From Mesostigma viride (lineage: Eukaryota; Streptophyta; Mesostigmatophyceae; Mesostigmatales; Mesostigmataceae): a DNA stretch of 63,081 nt. The stretch is from positions 4,091,400 through 4,154,480 of the forward strand of contig RPFO01000080.1 of assembly GCA_009746045.1 (NCBI GenBank), written 5' to 3'. Positions 60,730-63,081 of this stretch are shown one piece after another. The position numbers and the translations under genes are program-made. The notes beneath the pieces were generated by a model. It did no database searches. It was given only the letters and a program-made list of their open reading frames with translations, and was not told the DNA's origin. Within the stretch, counting starts at the first letter, position 1; each line of letters begins with the position of its first letter.

Positions 60730-62318
60730 CCGATGTCAGCCACCGTGAGTGACGCCACCGCAGCGGCCATGTCCGCTGCTACCCGCCGCAACGCTGTCTT
60801 CTTCACGGCCTGCAGCCATACGCAGTAGTCGTCGAGGTAGAGCCGGTTGAGCAGGTAGCGGGCGTCGCTGGCAGACATCACAAAAGGGGGGCGGGGGTCA
60901 TGCAGACACGTAGAGGGAAAGAAAGGCATCGATGTCGGCGTAGAAGTGTCACAAGAAGTTTGCGAAGAATGGTGGCAGGTACCATGCTGGCCGAGACGAT
61001 ACAAGGGTTACTGGCAGAAGATACAAAAGGAAGGCCACCCACCCACCCACCCACCCACCCACCCACCCACCCACCCACCCACCCACCCACCCACCCACCC
61101 ACCCACCCACCCACCCACCCACCCACCCACCTACCCACCCACCCACCCACCCACCCACCCACCCACCCACCCACCCACCCACCCACCCACCCACCCACCC
61201 ACCCACCCACCCACCCACCCACCCACCCACGTACCCACCCACCCACCGAGTGACAAGGCGTCACACAAAGATGGCAGCTCATGGGTATTGCTGGCAAGCC
61301 AAGAGCGTTCAGTTATGGGCATTGTTTGCAACCCACGGGGATTCAGCGATGGGCATTGCTGGCAAAACTCACGAGGGAGGCTCACAGAGATATGCAACAC
61401 GGGGGAGCCCTGCACTCTATGACCATAATGCGTTGATGACACGCATTTTGCTGACTATAAGCCTCTACGCTAATGATGATACCCTCTTCACTTACTATCT
61501 TAGATACATTCAGGAAAAGCACAGACAGAGATCTACAGAGAAGAGGACACCTCCCAGTCTGGTCCCTAGGGCAAGTGATGGTTAAACTATGACCGTTGAA
61601 GAGCTTGATTGCTTGAGTGAGGCCGAGTTCTCCACGTAGGTGTTCAAGGCAAGGAGTCATGGTGCCCTATGCCAGTACATAATGGGAATCAAGCAAGCTC
61701 ATTATTCATGAGGATTGGTGCCCTATGCCAGTACATAATGGGAATCAAGCAAGCTCATTATTCATGAGGATTGGTGCCCTATGCCAGTACATAATGGGAA
61801 TCAAGCAAGCCCATCATTCATGAGGATTGGTGCCCTATGCCAGTACATAATGGGAATCAAGTAAGCTCATTATTCATGAGGATTGGTGCCCTATGCCAGT
61901 ACATAATGGGAATCAAGCAAGCTCACTATTCGTGAGGATTGGTGCCCTATGCCAGTACATAATGGGAATCAAGCAAGCTCATTATTCATGAGGATTTCGA
62001 CACTAGAAATGTTAAAGAGACGACCAGCGCAGGCCAGAAAGTTTTTGCTACATTACATTTCACGATATTGCACATTTCACAATCGCACATTGCCGTTTTC
62101 CAATCGCCATGCCGAATCACCTTAAGCCTCCCTTCATAGATAGGGCAAGTCGGCCTTCAAAGAACAAAACAACATAGAATCGATCAGCATAGAATCAACA
62201 TAGAATACATCATGCGAACAGAAACTGACCTGTACTCCAGGGTTCGCCGAATGGCCAGCATGGCGCGAAGAATGGCTCTCCGGCCGAGGGTGAGCACATC
62301 CACGACGTCTTCCAGCAC
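60730..62318 (-). CDS. Two exons of an unknown host gene
   Basis: Exon at 62318-62230 (acceptor GCTGTTTGACAG, donor ACAG|GTCAGT) reads VLEDVVDVLTLGRRAILRAM then LAIRRTLEY. Exon at 60867-60730 (acceptor GATGTCTGCCAG, donor TCGG|GTATGT) reads DARYLLNRLYLDDYCVWLQA then VKKTALRRVAADMAAAVASL and TVADIG. The phases agree: AG from the first exon plus C from the second gives Ser and keeps the frame. The sequence is amphipathic and helix-rich. I do not recognise the family. The 1.36 kb intron holds two satellites. Other exons must lie outside, on either side. Confidence 0.6.
61035..61248 (+). repeat. (CCCA)n microsatellite in the host-gene intron
   Basis: More than 50 CCCA units with two single-base variants (CCTA, CGTA). 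The long open frames of TH-PP or GW-VG type here are artefacts. Confidence 0.95.
61660..61996 (+). repeat. 56 bp tandem repeat (6 units) in the host-gene intron
   Basis: Unit begins TGGTGCCCTATGCCAGTACA and ends CATTATTCATGAGGAT; the units differ at only a few positions. Confidence 0.95.
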
Positions 62319-62640
62319 CTGTCAAACAGCGCGTGATGACATACAGCACACACGTAGCGTGAGGGAAACTTGTCGCATCTTCGAGCACCTATCACCCAAA
62401 TCAGGCACGCACACACACATGCGCGCGCACGTACACACACTTACATTAGTGTGCGCACAAGCACACACACACACAGGGTTTGAGCACCATTCTCACCATC
62501 CAACCCCACATGACGTTTACCCTTGATGCAACCTGAGAAATCCAACACGTCGCCCAGCACCTGTCACCGATGCCGCACGAATGGACATGAGGGCGTCAAT
62601 CACACGAACAGCGTGAGGGCATAACATCCAGCACCTGTGA
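62319..62640 (-). repeat. Repeated splice-acceptor-like segments upstream of exon at 62230-62318
   Basis: On the minus strand, (A/T)AG|GTGCTG(G/C/A) preceded by GGTGACAG or TTTGACAG occurs four times: CAG at 62635-62637, 62561-62563, TAG at 62389-62391, and CAG at 62319-62321. Each is followed by bases like those at the start of the real exon (GTGCTGGAAGACG). Confidence 0.6.
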
Positions 62641-62889
62641 CCAAATACCCAACACACACACAAGCGGTGTGAGGACATCCCCCACAGTACAGAGGGACGC
62701 CAGCGCCCTTTTGAGCCCGCCGCAAGCTCCTATAAAGTGAGCAAATAGCTCAACACAACACACACATCACGGTATGGAGTATAGAGGGGCGTCAGTATGG
62801 ACCCCAGAGAGGGGGTTGCTGCATGGAATGCACTTTGCCGCCATCCTTCTTTTGGAGGGGGACAGGGGGTAATGGATGATGGTAGTAAC
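62641..62889. other. Non-coding, no gene seen
   Basis: Short CACACA tracts and a GGGGGACAGGGGG run. Nothing recognised. Confidence 0.5.
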
Positions 62890-62976
62890 AGTAATAATAA
62901 TAATAATAATAATGATGATGATGATGATGATGATGATAACCATGATAAAAATGATGATGATAATAATAATAATAAT

Positions 62977-63065
<89 letters not shown>

Positions 63066-63081
63066 CCACCACCACCACCAC
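62890..63081 (+). repeat. Compound trinucleotide microsatellite (AAT)n (ATG)n (AAT)n (AAC)n (CAC)n
   Basis: Uninterrupted blocks running off the window end; the AAC block alone has about 30 units. Confidence 0.95.

Noticed and set aside
60878-61422. ORFs of THPP and GWVG repeats
   Set aside because: Translation of the (CCCA)n microsatellite in an intron.
61660-61996. Regular direct repeats considered as a CRISPR array
   Set aside because: The 56 bp units are contiguous with no unique spacers; eukaryotic context.
62730-63081. Poly-Leu and poly-Val ORFs
   Set aside because: Translation of trinucleotide microsatellites at the window end.

Overview
This is a eukaryotic nuclear window made mostly of nested transposable elements. 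It has spliceosomal introns (GT/AG, polypyrimidine acceptors), microsatellites, Ty1/copia retrotransposons, a tyrosine-recombinase (DIRS/PAT-type) retrotransposon and several terminal-inverted-repeat DNA transposons. A green alga or related protist is my best guess, because PAT-type elements such as Kangaroo are known there; no host gene in the window proves it. There are no rRNA genes, no convincing tRNA genes and no bacterial-type operons.

Layout. (1) 1-22277: one copia-group element on the minus strand (family 1, copy A). Its LTR and novel ORF1 lie at 20449-22277. Its gag is broken by a 1.7 kb TTAA-specific element (2923-4622) and by a 7.4 kb TIR element (4755-12170). The latter, with 466 bp of flank, is duplicated in tandem (12656-20099). 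Integrase and a downstream protease-like domain lie at 1-1960. Copy A sits inside an older plus-strand copy C, whose RNase H end and 3' UTR resume at 22279. (2) 23331-28661: a complete-looking PAT-type retrotransposon inserted in the 3' UTR of copy C, with split direct repeats A1-ORFs-B1-A2-B2. (3) 28855-37072: LTRs and an internally deleted family-1 copy B, which carries another TTAA-type insertion (31936-33279) and ends in an inverted-LTR palindrome. (4) 37795-54217: a family-2 copia element on the minus strand, flanked by the 5 bp duplication ATAGC. Its 5' LTR is split by an 8.9 kb DNA transposon (45290-54195) with a 32 bp perfect TIR and a 3 bp AGG duplication. That transposon has two divergent spliced genes: a DUF7869-like RNase H-fold protein and an unknown coiled-coil protein. 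They are separated by a 153 bp-arm perfect palindrome. (5) 54218-63081: probable host DNA with a small acidic ORF, weak gene fragments, two phase-compatible exons of a host gene, and many satellites.

Most notable points. Both copia families place the protease-like domain after integrase (gag-INT-PR-RT-RH, not gag-PR-INT-RT-RH), and both have LTRs bounded by AGTTAG...CTAACT instead of TG...CA. The PAT element has a 2A-like GDVHPNPGP motif between RNase H and tyrosine recombinase. The DUF7869-like transposon looks autonomous, with a palindromic bidirectional promoter whose TGTACT-containing repeats recur in its TIRs.
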